A model generated the notes under the pieces. It made no database searches. It saw only the letters and a program-made list of their open reading frames with translations, and was not told the origin of the DNA. A program made the translations under genes and the position numbers. DNA of 14,010 bases from Pseudomonadota bacterium (GTDB lineage: Bacteria; Desulfobacterota; Desulfobacteria; Desulfobacterales; ETH-SRB1): NCBI GenBank assembly GCA_018897415.1, contig JAHIKR010000260.1, positions 1-14,010 of the forward strand. Reading direction: 5' to 3'. Below are positions 7,332 to 13,596 of this stretch, piece after piece; the first letter of the stretch is position 1, and each line of letters starts with the position of its first letter.

Positions 7332-7763
7332 CTAAAGAGTATGAATTACATTTGTTACCACACCCCAAATCTCAAAGTTCATTTCCTCTTTAATCTCAAG
7401 AGGCTCATAATTTTCATTTTCGGGCATCAAAAATACTTTCCCCTTTATCATTCGAATCCTTTTTAAAGTCAAATCCCCATCAATTACAGCGATTACTACT
7501 TTTTTATCAGTAGGTTCAATTGCACGGTCCACGATCAATATATCTCCAGGATGTATCCCGGCATGGATCATAGAATCTCCCATGACTTTTACAAAAAATG
7601 TTGCGGAAGGATGTTTAATAAGTTGTTTGTTGAGGTCAAGTTTACCTTCAATATAATCTTCAGCAGGAGATGGAAAACCAGCTGTAACCGGTACCATGAA
7701 CAAAAGCCTTTCGCATTCCGTCGATCTGTCAGGATAATATATAGCCTCTATCTTTGTAACCAT
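7332..7763 (-). CDS. umuD: UmuD-type S24 autopeptidase, DNA polymerase V accessory subunit
   Basis: 143 aa (E. coli 139). LexA/UmuD S24 family: self-cleavage site Ala28-Gly29 in VPVTAGFPSPAED, catalytic Ser64 in KVMGDSMIHAGIHPGDIL, and catalytic Lys101 in DGDLTLKRI. All needed residues are present. RecA filament-stimulated cleavage gives UmuD', the partner of UmuC in Pol V. The start ATG 7763 has an AGGGGTGA ribosome binding site about 8 nt upstream. First gene of a two-gene operon with umuC. Confidence 0.95.
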   Translation of the reverse strand: MVTKIEAIYYPDRSTECERLLFMVPVTAGFPSPAEDYIEGKLDLNKQLIKHPSATFFVKVMGDSMIHAGIHPGDILIVDRAIEPTDKKVVIAVIDGDLTLKRIRMIKGKVFLMPENENYEPLEIKEEMNFEIWGVVTNVIHTL

Positions 7764-7830
7764 AATATAATCACCCCTAAATCAAGATTTGTTAGTCATG
7801 TAAACAATTTAAACGTTGGAATTATTTCCT
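7764..7830 (-). promoter_or_regulatory. umuDC promoter region with possible operator
   Basis: Upstream of umuD, TTGTT-N9-AACAA (7789-7807) forms an inverted repeat; on the minus strand TTGTTT...TGATTT (17-bp spacing) could be a weak -35/-10 pair overlapping it. Pol V operons are normally LexA-controlled, so this is a candidate LexA-type operator, but it does not match the E. coli (CTGT-N8-ACAG) or Bacillus boxes, and the assignment is speculative. Confidence 0.3.
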
Positions 7831-8132
7831 GCGCCCGAAAAAATCTGCGCTTCTAAATCAGGACAAATGAATACAACTGAATCCCCTACCTTACAAGTCC
7901 ATAGTGCATTTTTCGATAAATCTCTAACGTAAAAAAAGCTCCATAATTGAAAAGAGAAGATATCACCCCAAGTTCCATTTGTAAACCAGAAAAGGATTGT
8001 TAAGCTGTCGGTTTCTGTTACACAAAACAAAGGTCGTTCAATCAAATATGACCTTGCATTATCACCACTGATCCAATGAAGAACCCGGTGGCAGATAGCT
8101 TGCCAACAGTTACACTCGTCGACCAGACGATT
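7809..8132 (-). CDS. Unrecognised ORF, doubtful
   Basis: The minus strand is open from 8132 to the TAA region at 7809 (about 107 codons). Possible start TTG 8045, with AAGG about 7 nt upstream, giving 78 aa (MIERPLFCVTETDSLTILFW at the start). The frame above that start reads LVDECNCWQAICHRVLHWIS, which also looks protein-like, so the ORF may be the 3' part of a gene cut at its 5' end. I see no known domain. It lies between the umuDC promoter and RAYT copy 2, a place where truncated genes are expected. Could equally be chance. Confidence 0.25.
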   Translation of the reverse strand, partial: NRLVDECNCWQAICHRVLHWISGDNARSYLIERPLFCVTETDSLTILFWFTNGTWGDIFSFQLWSFFYVRDLSKNALWTCKVGDSVVFICPDLEAQIFSGAGNNSNV

Positions 8133-8270
8133 TTATTAAAGATTTGTATAACATATCACAAATTTTATCAAGTTCCCGAGCCAGGATTCGGGTCAACCGT
8201 CAAGCTGGATGAGTGTTTCTTGGGGATGGGTCAGAAAAACTCAGATTGGAATCGGGACGCGTCATTCTCA

Positions 8271-8306
8271 GAAGTGTAAAAGGGGACGGAAGTGTAAAAG
8301 GGGACG
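8271..8306. repeat. Two 18-bp direct repeats at the element end
   Basis: The unit GAAGTGTAAAAGGGGACG occurs exactly twice in tandem (8271-8288 and 8289-8306). The second unit runs into the left terminal repeat of RAYT copy 2. This mirrors the GATAAAAG multiplication at the same end of copy 1, though the outer word differs (GTGTAAAAG versus GATAAAAG). Confidence 0.8.
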
Positions 8307-8329
8307 GGGTTGAAATTACGCGTTTCTAT

Positions 8330-8615
8330 CCTTTCAGGGACAAGAATTGATCGACGATCAGTTTTTGGCCTCTATTGGCCGCACGACTGACAGCGGATTT
8401 GCTCAGACCGAGGTACTTGCCGACCTTCGTTGCAGTCAGGCCCTAATTTGAGCAATCGGCTCTTTGCCGGAATCAGGGCCCAACCGTAGCAAGGTGTGGA
8501 GGTCTTTTGCAAAACAGAACCGAGTCTTTCCAGAAACCGGTTTCGATCGGTATTGTCTTTAAAAATGTTTCGTCGCTCGATACCCTTGCATATGATATGA
8601 TGCAAGGTACGCGGC
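8330..8615 (-). pseudogene. RAYT transposase relic in copy 2
   Basis: Minus-strand relic containing TLHHIICKGIERRNIFKDNT, then DRNRFLERLGSVLQKTSTPC and YGWALIP, joined directly to AKSRLLKLG. The helix-turn-helix tail TATKVGKYLGLSKSAVSRAA is found one frame over, near 8440-8360. It lacks the catalytic HUH and Tyr region. Compared with copy 1 it keeps the Phe in NIFKD, whereas copy 1 lost three bases there. The N-terminal codons (MPRQARIDAPG in copy 1) are separated by the nested insertion, which supplies a false start further upstream (8683). Not functional. Confidence 0.68.
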
Positions 8616-8617
8616 GC

Positions 8618-8760
8618 CTGCCCGCCACCTGCCCGCGATGCCTCTATTTCGCATGACTTAGTTTTGCAGCCTTGTTCCTGCAAGCATAATTAACAAAATG
8701 GATAGGACCTATTTAATGCATGGCAGGCGGGTCGCGAGCTCAGGCGAGGCGGGCGGGCAT
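8618..8760. repeat. Nested GC-rich inverted-repeat insertion
   Basis: This 143-bp block is absent from copy 1, where GGCGC is followed directly by GTCTATTCTGG. Its ends are GC-rich and roughly inverted: CTGCCCGCCACCTGCCCGCG on the left, and GGCAGGCGGGTCGCGAGC followed by AGGCGGGCGGGCAT on the right. The centre is AT-rich without an ORF. This looks like a MITE or REP-like palindromic unit of a different family that landed in the element. Confidence 0.6.
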
Positions 8761-8937
8761 CTATTCTGGCTTGACGTGGCATGTGACTTCATTATCACAA
8801 ACAAATGAAAAAAGAAACGCCTAAATTCAACCCCGTCCCCCTTTGAAGTTTGTTAAATAATCGCAGACTGCAAAAAGCCTCTCGCCATCGATTTCAGACT
8901 TTTAAGTTGATTTAATTTTTAATTTGTATTAAGTTGT

Positions 8938-8958
8938 AAATAAGAATCATTGCCAATT
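8938..8958 (+). promoter_or_regulatory. Possible Fur-type box before the Fur/PerR gene
   Basis: AAATAAGAATCATTGCC lies just before the presumed start and resembles half of a Fur-family box (AAGAATCATT). Fur-family genes are often autoregulated. No second strong half is visible; weak call. Confidence 0.2.
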
Positions 8959-9401
8959 ATGTTTCTGAAGACGAAAATTGTAGGAAAATTGCAGAAGCAG
9001 GGTATCAAGTTGACACCCAACGTCTTGTGATATTGGATATACTTGAAGGTAACACCACCCATCCTTCAGCGAATGATATCCACAAGACAGTGGTCACAAA
9101 GTATCCCACAACTTCTTTCTCGACAGTTTACAATACATTAGAAATGCTCACTAATGTTGGAGAACTAGACAAGATTTGCATTCTAGGCAATGTCATTAAA
9201 TATGAACCAAATACCGATCCCCATGCCCATTTGCTATGTAAAAAGTGTAATAGAATCATAGATATTTTTGAGCCTTATTATGCTAAACCTAGCATTAGGA
9301 AGATAAAACAATTTCCACATACAATAGAGAAGGTTCAGGAATTTCTTTACTGTACATGTGCATCTTGTTTAAAAGGGAGGCAGGGCAAGAAATTAGCGTA
9401 A
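8959..9401 (+). pseudogene. Fur/PerR-family metalloregulator, broken by a one-base loss
   Basis: From 9027 (GTG) a 124-aa frame reads ILDILEGNTTHPSANDIHKT, then ...TSFSTVYNTLEML, the Fur winged helix. It continues with a metal-binding domain: PHAHLLCKKC (HxH plus CxxC), Asp in RIIDI, and a second CxxC in CTCASC for the structural Zn. The HAH and Asp pattern is closer to PerR than to Fur. The missing N-terminus lies just upstream in another frame: ATG 8959 gives MFLKTKIVGKLQKQGIKLTP, which should run into QRLVILDILEG. The switch is at CCC 9016-9018; one extra C would restore a single 148-residue-class protein. Without it, translation from 8959 stops at TGA 9028-9030. Either a real mutation or a sequence error. 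No clear ribosome binding site at 8959. Confidence 0.75.
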
Positions 9402-9406
9402 AGTTA

Positions 9407-9557
9407 ATGAAACCTGGGTACGAGTTTCGTGGAAGTCTAAGAAGCGAAGCATGTGGGTGAGGTTGTCTCTCATCCCAATGCTGTTTGCCTTACATCAGAA
9501 TGGATTCAGCGTTATGCTCAAACAATGCATATACCTTTAAAGCGGTTCTCTAAGTAA
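9407..9557 (+). pseudogene. Unrecognised small gene relic
   Basis: Two overlapping open pieces follow the Fur-like gene. ATG 9407 gives MKPGYEFRGSLRSEACG and stops at 9460. One frame over, 9441-9557 gives EAKHVGEVVSHPNAVCLTSE followed by WIQRYAQTMHIPLKRFSK and TAA. Joined, they would make a small protein of about 50 residues with natural composition, which suggests a frameshifted gene or gene remnant. I do not recognise the family. Confidence 0.3.
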
Positions 9558-9585
9558 CCAAATACTGGGGCACAGACCTAGACTT

Positions 9586-9825
9586 ATGAATAATGACAAA
9601 TCAAAAAATGATAGTTCAATAACGCTGTCCTTTTTTCCAAATAAAGATGAGTTAAAATTAGCAGTTGATATTTTTAAAAAAAATTGGAATATAGAAGTTT
9701 TTCAAACGTCTAAAGAATTCCAAGGAATTAATCTATATGCAATACAAAGCCCTTCTGAATTTATGGGAAATGCACATGAAACTCTGAGAGGCCATGGCAT
9801 CATAATAGGTGGTTTTTATATCTAA
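9586..9825 (+). CDS. Small hypothetical protein
   Basis: 79 aa, starting MNNDKSKNDSSITLSFFPNK and ending GHGIIIGGFYI. The likely fold is small alpha/beta: strand ITLSFF, helix KDELKLAVDIFKKNW, strand IEVFQ, strand INLYAIQ, helix EFMGNAHETLRG, strand GIIIGGFYI. No cysteines or known motif. No good ribosome binding site precedes the ATG, so the true start could differ. It sits among damaged genes and upstream of the Fe-S-associated-domain gene, so its integrity is uncertain, although this frame itself shows no break. Function unknown. Confidence 0.5.
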   Translation: MNNDKSKNDSSITLSFFPNKDELKLAVDIFKKNWNIEVFQTSKEFQGINLYAIQSPSEFMGNAHETLRGHGIIIGGFYI

Positions 9826-9863
9826 TACTTATCGAACTTACAGAGATTAGAAAAGGAACCAGG

Positions 9864-9944
9864 TATGTTAACAAAATGGACTGCAAATTCACAAACTTAT
9901 TTGAAAAGTATAGATGTAACTAAGATACTGCCATGCTTGGTTTA
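9864..9944 (+). pseudogene. 26-codon remnant resembling the start of the next gene
   Basis: ATG 9864 follows a good AAAAGGA ribosome binding site (7 nt). It encodes MLTKWTANSQTYLKSIDVTK, then ILPCLV, and stops at TAG. The pattern of M(L/I)..TA......D(V/I)..I(L/M)P.L is shared with the beginning of the gene at 9952 (MISVTAETSTDISEIMPYL), which itself has no ribosome binding site. Most simply, this is the truncated first member of a tandem pair. It could alternatively be the true start of the gene at 9952, damaged near 9945. Confidence 0.4.
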
Positions 9945-9951
9945 GCCTGAT

Positions 9952-10277
9952 ATGATTAGTGTGACTGCTGAGACATCAACTGATATTTCAGAGATAATGC
10001 CATACCTCAATTCAGTAATGCCTAAAGCAACTTACAATGAGGAGACAACGACTCTAACCTTTACCGAGGATAGGAGAGTAACTACGATTTATCCATCAAA
10101 GATTGAGATGGGGAAGGTTAAAGGAATATTAGATGCTATAAGTGTTTTAATTGGATTAGAGATATAGTTAATAAAACTTACTGGAATAAAGGCAATATTG
10201 AACCAAGCACAGAAAGTCATCTAAATGAGGAGGTTTTGCAAGAGAAAATTATCATTTCATGGTTTTATGCTTTATGA
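9952..10277 (+). pseudogene. Fe-S/corrinoid-protein-associated N-terminal domain, frameshifted
   Basis: The first frame gives 71 aa: ...DISEIMPYLNSVMPKATYNE, TLTFTEDRRVTTIYPSKIEM, GKVKGILDAISVL. This is the pattern of the N-terminal domain that precedes (Fe-S)-binding, acetyl-CoA decarbonylase gamma-like proteins (IMPYLNAV..A.Y......L.F....VT.YP..I...). That domain normally ends with WLRDLIN.T...R..IEPS. Here this ending appears one frame over: NWIRDIVNKTYWNKGNIEPS, continuing TESHLNEEVLQEKIIISW to TGA 10275-10277. One base seems lost at 10147-10150 (TTTAATT; an extra A restores the frame). The Fe-S four-cysteine domain itself is not present, so this is a stand-alone or truncated version. Family assignment from memory of the pattern; moderate. 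Confidence 0.55.
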
Positions 10278-10310
10278 CTGAAATTTAATTTAAAAAAAAG
10301 AGGTACTATC

Positions 10311-10820
10311 ATGGCGATTTTAGAATTAACGTGGGAAAATTTGGGAGATATCGAAGAAGGAAGGCCAACCTTTGGCACTGATTGCCCTATTCTTATCTAT
10401 CGTCTGTTACAATTTAGCTTAAGAAATGTAATTGAGAGAGAACTCGGTGAAGGAAAAGGGGGAGAGTTCCTTTATAAAGCTGGCCAAATGGTTGGAAGAT
10501 TGATATTTGAAAAATTTTTTAAAGACATAGAAAAATTAAAGGATTTGATGGCTAAACTTGCTGATTTATTATATGAACTCAAAGTATGCATTCTCAGGGT
10601 AGAGAAGTCCGATACCGAAAAAGGTGAATTTGTGATTACAGCTGCTGAAGATCTGGACTGTTCTGGTGTACCAGAAATAGGTTGGCCAATCTGCCAGTTT
10701 GATGAAGGTTTTATTTCTGGTATCCTATCGGAGTTCCTAGGTAAAAATGTTCATTGCAAAGAAGTTGACTGTTGGGCTACAGGCGAGAGAATTTGCCGTA
10801 TAGAGGCGAAGATCGGATAA
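10311..10820 (+). CDS. V4R-domain protein (4-vinyl-reductase-like ligand sensor)
   Basis: 169 aa. The C-terminal 65 residues match the V4R domain: CSGVPEIGWPICQFDEGFIS, GILSEFLGKNVHCKEVDCWA, TGERICRIEA, with the hallmark CWATG(D/E)..C ending. Cysteines at 117, 128, 149, 154 and 162. The N-terminal half is helical (LIYRLLQFSLRNVIERELGE and following), as in the NO/haem-sensor-related V4R superfamily. V4R domains bind small hydrophobic or thiol-linked ligands and usually act as sensors. The start ATG 10311 has an AGAGG ribosome binding site 7 nt upstream. A soluble hybrid kinase without obvious ligand domain of its own apart from PAS follows 118 bp downstream, so this protein may be its input. 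No membrane segment. Confidence 0.82.
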   Translation: MAILELTWENLGDIEEGRPTFGTDCPILIYRLLQFSLRNVIERELGEGKGGEFLYKAGQMVGRLIFEKFFKDIEKLKDLMAKLADLLYELKVCILRVEKSDTEKGEFVITAAEDLDCSGVPEIGWPICQFDEGFISGILSEFLGKNVHCKEVDCWATGERICRIEAKIG

Positions 10821-10838
10821 ATGTCAATTTTTCGCACA

Positions 10839-10856
10839 GGTTTGATTATTCAAACC
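10839..10856. repeat. Short perfect hairpin between V4R gene and kinase
   Basis: GGTTTGA-TTAT-TCAAACC, a 7-bp perfect stem 18 bp after the V4R stop codon. No T-run follows, so it is more likely an attenuating or RNA-stabilising hairpin, or an operator, than a strong terminator. Confidence 0.4.
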
Positions 10857-10938
10857 CTACCAGAAGAATCTTATTATCATGGATTTACATGCATATATAC
10901 ATAAAGGTCCCTTGTTGTAAATTTTAAGGTTATGTTTT

Positions 10939-12975
10939 ATGGAAAACAAAAATCTTGACATAAAAATAATATTTGATGGTCTTAATCAAATATTAAATGG
11001 GAATTATGAGGTTTGTGTAGATGTTTCTCCTCAAAGCGAGCTTGTGGAGATAGGAGAGAAAATTAACAAACTTTCAGATGAGTTACAGTCTTGCTTTTCG
11101 GCTATTAAAAAATTTTCTCGAGGTGTCCTTTCATCAGATATTAAAGGTTCCAGAGGACTACCAGCCACCTTAAAAACAGTCCAGGCTAATTTTCGTCATT
11201 TATCCTGGCAGATGGAAAGAGTGGCTGATGGGGACTTATCTCAAAAAATCCTTCCCTTAGGTGCATTATCCGCAGCCTTCAATAAGATGGTTATTGCTTT
11301 AGATGAAGCAAGAAAAGAGCTCGCAGCTGCAAATGCAGTACTGGAAAAGCGGGTTAAGGAGCGCACAGTCGACCTTGAAGATGCCAATGTATTTCTGAAG
11401 CTGGAGATAGCTGAGCGCAAGAAGGCGGAGGAAAAGGTTGCAGAATCTGAAGAGAAATACCGAACCTTGTTCGATGATTCCTTGGAATCGATGAGCCTGA
11501 CAATAGACAAAAAGATAGTCGATGTAAATCACGCATGGCTGCGGCTGCATGGCTTCGAAGACAAGAACGAAGTGATTGGAATGAATATAATAGATGTCAT
11601 CCATCCGGAGGACCAGAAAACCCTTGTCGAGCGTCGGAGAATGTGGCCTGAGAAGAGAGGGCGTGTATATCAACTAAGAGATGTTCGAAAGGACGGTTCT
11701 GTAGTATTTGTCGAAGTGTATTCAAGCGGGATCTGCTTAGGTGGAAAAGATGCCATCCTTGCTACTGTTCGCGATAGAACTATGCTTAAGCGTGCTGAGG
11801 AAGAAAAAAGTGCTTTAGAAGAAAAAGTTCGTCGATCAGAAAAAATGGAAGCAATAGGTCTTCTTGCAGGTGGTGTCGCTCATGACCTCAATAATGTTCT
11901 GTCTGGTCTTGTAAGTTATCCTGACTTGTTATTAATGCAAATCCCGGAAAATAGCTCTTTAAGAAAGCCCCTTCTAATCATACAAAAGTCAGGGGAAAAA
12001 GCTGTTGCTATTGTGCAAGATTTATTAACCCTGGCAAGAAGAGGGGTTATCGCTACCGAAGTAGTTAACCTAAATGATATTATTCATGAATACCTGAAAA
12101 GCCCTGAACATCAAAAGTTGAAATCTTACCATTCCAATGTTCAAGTAGAGACTAATCTTGAAGCAGATGTGTTGTATATATTAGGCTCACCTGTTCATTT
12201 ATCCAAGACTGTTATGAATTTAGTCTCTAATGCAGCTGAGGCTATGCCGAATGGGGGAAAGATTTTGATATCAACAGAAAGCCGATATATTGATAGGCCA
12301 GTAAGGGGTTATGACTATATAGATGAAGGCGAATACGTTTCGCTTAGTGTTTCAGATTACGGAGTAGGTATCTCTTCGGAGGATATTGCAAAGATATTTG
12401 AGCCTTTCTATACAAAAAAGAAGATGGGAATAAGTGGAACAGGATTAGGCATGACAGTAGTATGGGGAACAGTAAAAGATCATAAAGGGTATATTGATGT
12501 CCAAAGCACTGAGGGAAAAGGTACGACATTTACCCTTTATTTTAATGTAACCAGGAAAGAACCAGCAAAAGATGAATCCTGTTTATCAATTGAAGATTAT
12601 ATGGGCAAGGGAGAATCAATTTTAGTTGTGGATGATGTGAAAGAGCAAAGAGAAATTGCATTAACAATTCTGTCCGAACTGGGCTATTCTGTAACTACGG
12701 TTTCAAGCGGAGAACAAGCAGTTGAATATATGATAAATAATAAAATACATCTATTGATTTTGGATATGATTATGGACCAAGGAATAGACGGCCTTGAAAC
12801 ATACAGGCAAATACTTGAATTGCATCCCAGGCAAAAAGCAATCATTACAAGTGGATTTTCTGAAACAGCTCGTGTTCAGGAGGCCCAAAGATTGGGTGCG
12901 GGCCTATATATCAAAAAACCATATACCTTAGAAAAGATAGGCACAGCTACAAAAAATGAATTAGACAAAGAATAA
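10939..12975 (+). CDS. Soluble hybrid histidine kinase (HAMP-like, PAS, HisKA, HATPase, REC)
   Basis: 678 aa without transmembrane segments, so probably cytoplasmic. Order: N-terminal HAMP-like region about 1-120 (including HLSWQMERVADGDLSQKI); coiled coil about 120-170; PAS about 171-285 (EKYRTLFDDSLESMSLTI ... ILATVRDRT); HisKA with phospho-acceptor His315 in GGVAHDLNNVLSG. The HATPase_c has N box NLVSNAAEAM (427-436), G1 DYGVGIS (473-479), F box FEPF (487-490) and G2 GTGLGM (500-505). A C-terminal receiver domain has acidic pair Asp565-Asp566, phospho-acceptor Asp609, Ser638 and Lys660. All catalytic residues are present. No DNA-binding output is fused, so signal must pass to another protein or be used as a phosphate sink. 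ATG 10939 has a weak AAGG site 9 nt upstream. Likely partner: the V4R protein just upstream. Confidence 0.92.
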   Translation: MENKNLDIKIIFDGLNQILNGNYEVCVDVSPQSELVEIGEKINKLSDELQSCFSAIKKFSRGVLSSDIKGSRGLPATLKTVQANFRHLSWQMERVADGDLSQKILPLGALSAAFNKMVIALDEARKELAAANAVLEKRVKERTVDLEDANVFLKLEIAERKKAEEKVAESEEKYRTLFDDSLESMSLTIDKKIVDVNHAWLRLHGFEDKNEVIGMNIIDVIHPEDQKTLVERRRMWPEKRGRVYQLRDVRKDGSVVFVEVYSSGICLGGKDAILATVRDRTMLKRAEEEKSALEEKVRRSEKMEAIGLLAGGVAHDLNNVLSGLVSYPDLLLMQIPENSSLRKPLLIIQKSGEKAVAIVQDLLTLARRGVIATEVVNLNDIIHEYLKSPEHQKLKSYHSNVQVETNLEADVLYILGSPVHLSKTVMNLVSNAAEAMPNGGKILISTESRYIDRPVRGYDYIDEGEYVSLSVSDYGVGISSEDIAKIFEPFYTKKKMGISGTGLGMTVVWGTVKDHKGYIDVQSTEGKGTTFTLYFNVTRKEPAKDESCLSIEDYMGKGESILVVDDVKEQREIALTILSELGYSVTTVSSGEQAVEYMINNKIHLLILDMIMDQGIDGLETYRQILELHPRQKAIITSGFSETARVQEAQRLGAGLYIKKPYTLEKIGTATKNELDKE

Positions 12976-13383
12976 CTATTCTGGATGTTACTCTTGATTG
13001 ATTCTGCCGGTGTTGAATTGGATTATATACTGATTCTCTTCATACCAAGAAATATGATCTGAACATTATTAGAAGAGGGGAAATATTACATCCCCAAAGA
13101 GATGCTTTTACGAACCTAGTTAGCTAATGGTTCCGATAGATGAAGAAGTAAGAAATGGGGTCTGCCTTTGACCCTTATTAATACTGTCTTGTTTTTTTCC
13201 CTATCTGTTTATTAATTTTTTTGTCACATTTTTTAAGCCTCGAAACTCCTTGATAATAGCGTCAATTCTACATTCTATTCTTATCTTTTATCCCCAAGGG
13301 TCAAACATAGATTTGACCCGCTTGCTATGTGGTGTTGGGAGAGAAAAACTCCCCCTTACCCGATTATATTTTTTACTGTAATT
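12976..13383. other. Relic-rich spacer
   Basis: No intact gene. On the plus strand 13017-13127 is open and reads IGLYTDSLHTKKYDLNIIRR then GEILHPQRDAFTNLVS, resembling the C-terminal end of a LysR-type regulator, without a start. On the minus strand about 13290-13203 reads KIRIECRIDAIIKEFRGLKN, VTKKLINR, then stop, possibly the tail of a lost transposase or regulator. A GGGAG/CTCCC hairpin lies at 13337-13353, and may terminate hicBA on the minus strand. Confidence 0.4.
13154..13321. repeat. Possible inverted-repeat element
   Basis: Left end GGGGTCTGCCTTTGACCCTT (about 13156-13175) and right end AAGGGTCAAACATAGATTTG plus ACCC (about 13298-13321) are roughly inverted to each other, enclosing about 120 bp of T-rich sequence. 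Each end is itself a small hairpin (GGGTC...GACCC; GGGTCAAA...TTTGACCC). This is the shape of a MITE or of RAYT-associated REP ends. Confidence 0.4.
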
Positions 13384-13596
13384 TCAAGAAGTCATCACGT
13401 GTAAATTCACAATCCGAAGAATTTTTAAGAATAGTCCAGGCCCAATTGTTTCACCGGGATGAGCAGGAACAACAGTACAACGGCCATCGGAGTGTTTGAG
13501 AAAATGATGACTGCCTTTAACTCGAATGACTTCAAAATTAGCCTTTTTGAGAACTTTAATAATTTGCTTGCCTTTCAATGAAGGAAATTGAGTCAT
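13384..13596 (-). CDS. hicA: HicA toxin (mRNA interferase), tail probably frameshifted
   Basis: 70 aa in the frame as read. HicA family, a double-stranded-RNA-binding-fold ribonuclease that cleaves mRNA in translation. Family features: SLKGKQIIKVLKKANFEVIR, catalytic-type His30 in VKGSHHFLKH, DGRCTVVPAHPGETIGPGL, FLKILR. The last ten residues (IVNLHVMTS) are not typical. One frame over, the sequence after Arg61 reads DCEFTRDDFLKLQ and stops at 13373, exactly the usual HicA ending (KILRDCE.TR.DFL.L). One G missing at the GG of 13414-13415 explains this; the repaired protein would have 74 aa. The core domain is intact in either version. ATG overlaps the hicB stop as ATGA, so the genes are translationally coupled. 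Confidence 0.85.
   Translation of the reverse strand: MTQFPSLKGKQIIKVLKKANFEVIRVKGSHHFLKHSDGRCTVVPAHPGETIGPGLFLKILRIVNLHVMTS

Larger units (their letters stand above)
8296..8844 (-). mobile_element. RAYT-derived non-autonomous element, copy 2 (with nested insertion)
   Basis: Same ends and same body as the element at 5269-5673, same orientation, 549 bp long. The excess length is almost entirely a 143-bp insertion at 8618-8760. The transposase relic shares with copy 1 both the large internal deletion (WALIP joined to AKSRLLKLG) and the frameshift after LKLG. Both lesions therefore predate duplication, and the deleted form was copied, presumably by a transposase supplied in trans. Confidence 0.75.

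Noticed and set aside
7302..7368. Upstream extension of umuC to 7368
   Set aside because: Adds 22 residues not found in UmuC, overlaps umuD, and the ATG at 7302 aligns with the family start.
8076..8279. Plus-strand ORF of 67 codons starting MKNPVADSLP
   Set aside because: No ribosome binding site, overlaps the opposite open frame, and ends in the element end repeats; no family recognised.
9010..9030. Programmed -1 frameshift in the Fur/PerR gene
   Set aside because: ACACCCAAC is not an X XXY YYZ slippery heptamer and no stimulatory hairpin follows; a missing base is simpler.
11241..11673. Minus-strand ORFs within the histidine kinase
   Set aside because: Shadows of a clearly functional kinase with all catalytic motifs.
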